A DNA stretch of 64,000 nucleotides. Origin: Nomia melanderi (lineage: Eukaryota; Arthropoda; Insecta; Hymenoptera; Halictidae). Location: the NCBI RefSeq assembly GCF_051020985.1, contig NC_135000.1:6283001-6347000 (forward strand). Direction: 5' to 3'. Positions within the stretch are counted from its first letter, which is position 1; every line of letters begins with the position of its first letter. Below the pieces are notes generated by a model. The model saw only the letters and a program-made list of their open reading frames with translations. It was not told the DNA's origin and did not search any database. The translations under genes were made by a program, and so were the position numbers. Below are positions 60,979 to 64,000 of the stretch, piece by piece.

Positions 60979-62272
60979 CAGTTTTCGACTACCTTATTTC
61001 AAGATAATTTCAGTCAATTCTCCATCCATGTCAAACAACAATAAAGAAACTTTAAATAATAGGTACTGGACCACTTAAATTTCAAATTAAAGAATTAGAT
61101 GACACATACATATTTCACATAATCTTAAATCTTTCAATTTTCGCGTCAAATCATTCAAATTTCAAAATAAACAATTTAAGTAATAAATATTTTGATTGTA
61201 CAATCTTAAATTTCGAAATTTTTGCATCAAATCATTCAAATTTTAAAATAAAAAATTCCGATAACATACACTTTAAACAATCTTAAATCAGAGTGAACAA
61301 AATTTCTATATTTCTACTCAATGAACACGACAGTATTCCGTTTTGAATTACCAATGATTTTCAAAACACAACAATTGTTTAAACATGAATAATTATAAAT
61401 TATCCTTACAATAAACGATACAAGAATGAACACAAAAAAGAATGATCAATATTTACATTTAAACAAACAAGAATGACGTGTTAATGTTCCCAGCTGAACT
61501 TCCAAAATATTTACAAACATGTACCGATCAGCGGTTGGAATTTTGCATTAACCACCCAGCGAAATTGGATACCGAAACAGTTCGAATTATTTTCGATTCT
61601 CAATCGTTCGTGCATTTCGCCTCGCGCCACCCACGCGACGCATAATCGGAATGCATAACCAGCCTCGCAACCGATGAACGAAAAGCGTTGCGCCGCACAG
61701 TGCGGCTGCCTGTGGACAAAACCCACAAAATTCGACTATTCGCATAACAAGTATGGAAGGTCACCAATATGTTACTAAATAGTCCTTGCCATATAAAATG
61801 ATTTTCATTTGAAAAATACAAATCTTCTGCAAATCAATTCCGTTTTTCTATTCATATCACATTGGAATCAAAACGCGAAATATCCATTGTCATTGAAAAA
61901 ACATCATAATATCCCCGTAATGCAAACAACAATCTAACCACCATATATTTAGCTGTATACTTTACAACTTTTGTCTGAAGTATTTTCTTTTATTACTTAT
62001 ACTTTTTAAGCTTTGTCAAGATAACGGGCGTTTAGCCGCACTGACAATGAGTGTCGCTGCAAAGTGACTGGCCATGGGAGATATGAATGATCATCGCGAT
62101 ACTGCGATTATTTTTCCGAGCGTGACGGTCGAACGAGCCAAAATAATCGCGGATGAACTTTGTTTATGCAACTGCGAACACGGTCCGGTGACCACGATAC
62201 GCGCAGGATGACGCCGACAGGGTTTCGGATTGAAATTTTTATTGGCTCCGACTCTACCACGGTTTACTCTTT
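60979..62272. other. AT-rich non-coding with a short tandem repeat
   Basis: At about 61085-61290 a unit of about 85 bp (acaatcttaaat, tcaaatcattcaaatttcaaaa) repeats two to three times. A balanced patch at 61500-61730 and another at 62030-62270 have no supported exon. Confidence 0.4.
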
Positions 62273-62455
62273 TTAACACTACAACTGCCGAGCAGTTCAA
62301 TCGACTTTTCGAAGTTTCTCTACAGAAACTACAAGAGTGCATCTATTGAGACTTTAATTGAATTACAATTCAGTTCACGTATTGAAGCAATTTTTAAAAT
62401 AATTTCTTGGGGAAACTTCTGTTATATTTTTAATAATTGCAAACAGAAGATACCA
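62273..62455 (+). mobile_element. CACTAGAAC-family MITE, decayed copy
   Basis: TTAACACTACAACTGCCGAG at 62273 is a decayed left TIR. The interior (attgaagcaatttttaaaat, taataattgcaaacagaag, ccaggaatcg) follows the family. The right end is replaced by the next element. Confidence 0.65.
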
Positions 62456-62660
62456 GGAATCGATCATTTCTATCTTCTAGAAGTTTGTTAGAAAAGGAAC
62501 ACATTTTGATGCTTATTCTATCGTACGTTTACTCCAGAGGATTTATCATTGATAACAGAAAAGTAATATTCAGTTTATATTTTAAACAAATGAATAACAC
62601 TTAAATTTGTCAAATTCTGTGTAACATTTTCGTAATGAGTCGAATGATTGAGGTTAAGTT
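62455..62660 (+). mobile_element. CCCTTGCCCTA-family MITE, decayed copy without clear ends
   Basis: ttttgatgcttattctatcg, gtacgtttactccagag, attgataacagaaaagtaat and ttgtcaaattctgtgtaaca match the interior of 2723-2964 in order. The left TIR is lost at the junction with the preceding MITE. Confidence 0.7.
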
Positions 62661-64000
62661 CATCAGTGTTTTGGGGTTACAGGAGTTAAACGATTTCTGA
62701 ATTACAATTTCATAATCGGAATTATTTCATTAGCCTGAACAATCGTATTAAATAATCGAAAGATATTCAACAGAATATTTGTTAGGCAAGGTTAGAAAGA
62801 GAAATGAGAGGTCGTTGTAGCAATCGATGGGAAATGGCCGGACAGCGCAACACCTTTCTCGTGGTTTCTTCTCTCCTGAGTCATTTGACAACCGTCAGAC
62901 TCATCGGTCTTCTCGGCGGAAATAAATTCTACTGTCGGACAAGTATGAATTGAACCGGCCGACGCCGGACCACGCTGTGTGGTAGACGGCAAAAAGAAGA
63001 ACAGGTGCGACGATGCCCGTTCCAATGACTTACGAAATTTCTTTGAAGATGGAGGATCTTGTTTGCGAATCATTTGCGACAGATGTCACGGGTTTTCTGG
63101 TGCGAAGCACTTGTCACGGCAATATTTCTGCTGGCACGATTCGTTCGGGCTAAAATATTAATCTCAGAAAGTTAATTAAGCTGAAGACGGTATTTAAAAA
63201 TAGGAAAATTCGCCATTAACAAAGTTTCAGGAATCTTTAACGCTTTGACAGAATTTTGCGCCAACGCGTGTTTCTAAGAAAGTATATTTAAACTATGAAA
63301 ACACTGAATTGCAGTAAATTAAAACAAACTGAAATAATCATATTTATATATTATATGACTAACGGAAGATGTGATTGTTGAATTAGAATTCAATTATTGT
63401 CAGTAAGTAGCCGAGAGGTTACAGGTTGGAGTTAGATGGATTTTAAATTTCTTGAGAAGTTTAATTAGCTAGTTTTAAATTTATTAGAAAATTGTAATGT
63501 CATATTTGAAATTTGTTGCAATTAGAATGATTCTGTGAAAGATATTTTTGGGTCAGTGGTAGGATTAAAAGGGATTTGAAATTTTTCACTAATTAGTTGG
63601 AATTTCTTTGTGACACAAATGTGCATATTTAGAGATTGAACGTTCCATCGGACTTCGTCAAAGTTAGGGAACGCCATTTCGAGTCTCAATTTCCGGTGTT
63701 AGCCGGCGAATCGCGCGAAATTCAATCTCGAAGATGAAGTCAAAAAGTGAAGTTTTAATCGATATTCCCTTTGACGCGGATTCAAAGCCTCGAGTTTCCG
63801 ATTGAAGCGGAACTCAATGGGTAGAGTCACTTGAATCAATTAACGCAAGTGCCCAGCGCAGTGTCAAACATTTTATCACACGCTTATTAAGAGCCAAAGC
63901 AATTGTACGTCGGGAAAAAGCTGGTACAGAAAGGCAGGAATACTTGAATTCTCTACCATTGAAGCTTCTACAACACTTCTGGCTAACATTTATTTTCTGT
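62661..64000. other. No gene firmly recognised; possible 5' exon region
   Basis: A minus-strand frame of 93 codons (62792-63073) is Ser/Thr-rich, with an ATG at 63073 and a possible donor near 62852 (AAAG then GTGTTG). It could belong to the gene at 55-60 kb, but no phase link can be shown. The final kilobase is AT-rich then balanced, with nothing recognised. Confidence 0.3.

Noticed and set aside
1..64000. tRNA, rRNA or known microRNA genes
   Set aside because: No cloverleaf with A and B boxes, rRNA core or recognised mature microRNA was seen by eye; a covariance-model scan could still find one.

Overview
The window looks like nuclear DNA of an insect, most likely a hymenopteran. It is AT-rich with scattered CpG-rich patches. 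Coding is sparse: spliced exons separated by long non-coding stretches. It is crowded with short non-autonomous TTAA-flanked elements of piggyBac type, one Tc1-like element, one solo LTR and many AT-rich minisatellites. No tRNA, rRNA, CRISPR array or bacterial-type gene was recognised. The order call is inference; no species can be named from sequence alone.

Layout. (1) 1-6430: non-coding, probably a dunce intron, holding a 132-bp tandem repeat, a solo LTR and four TTAA elements. (2) 6431-6573, minus strand: first coding exon of a dunce-like (PDE4) cAMP phosphodiesterase isoform, ending in a RRRHSWIC motif and a GTGAGT donor; the regulatory and catalytic exons are off the left edge. (3) 6.6-35 kb: no exon recognised; nested TTAA elements, a duplication with an internal inversion, a 270-bp hairpin, and tandem arrays of 33, 63, 72, 112 and about 141-160 bp. 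(4) 35.5-36.6 kb: the most CpG-rich block, a candidate distal promoter. (5) 36.6-55 kb: more repeats, including a 310-bp foldback, and GC-richer patches without clear exons. (6) 55.1-60.0 kb, minus strand: the 3' part of a serine-rich unrecognised protein gene, with two exons that join in phase around an intron carrying a decayed Tc1-like transposon. (7) 60-64 kb: two possible further 5' exons and a composite TTAA-element remnant.

Both supported genes read leftwards. No functional link between them can be shown. The space between them could be the 5' intron of dunce (if the 36-kb CpG block is a distal dunce promoter) or intergenic DNA. The window's most distinctive content is its repeat history: at least eight TIR types that end in TTAA, two cases where neighbouring elements share one TTAA, and several simple repeats that keep open frames only because their period is a multiple of three.
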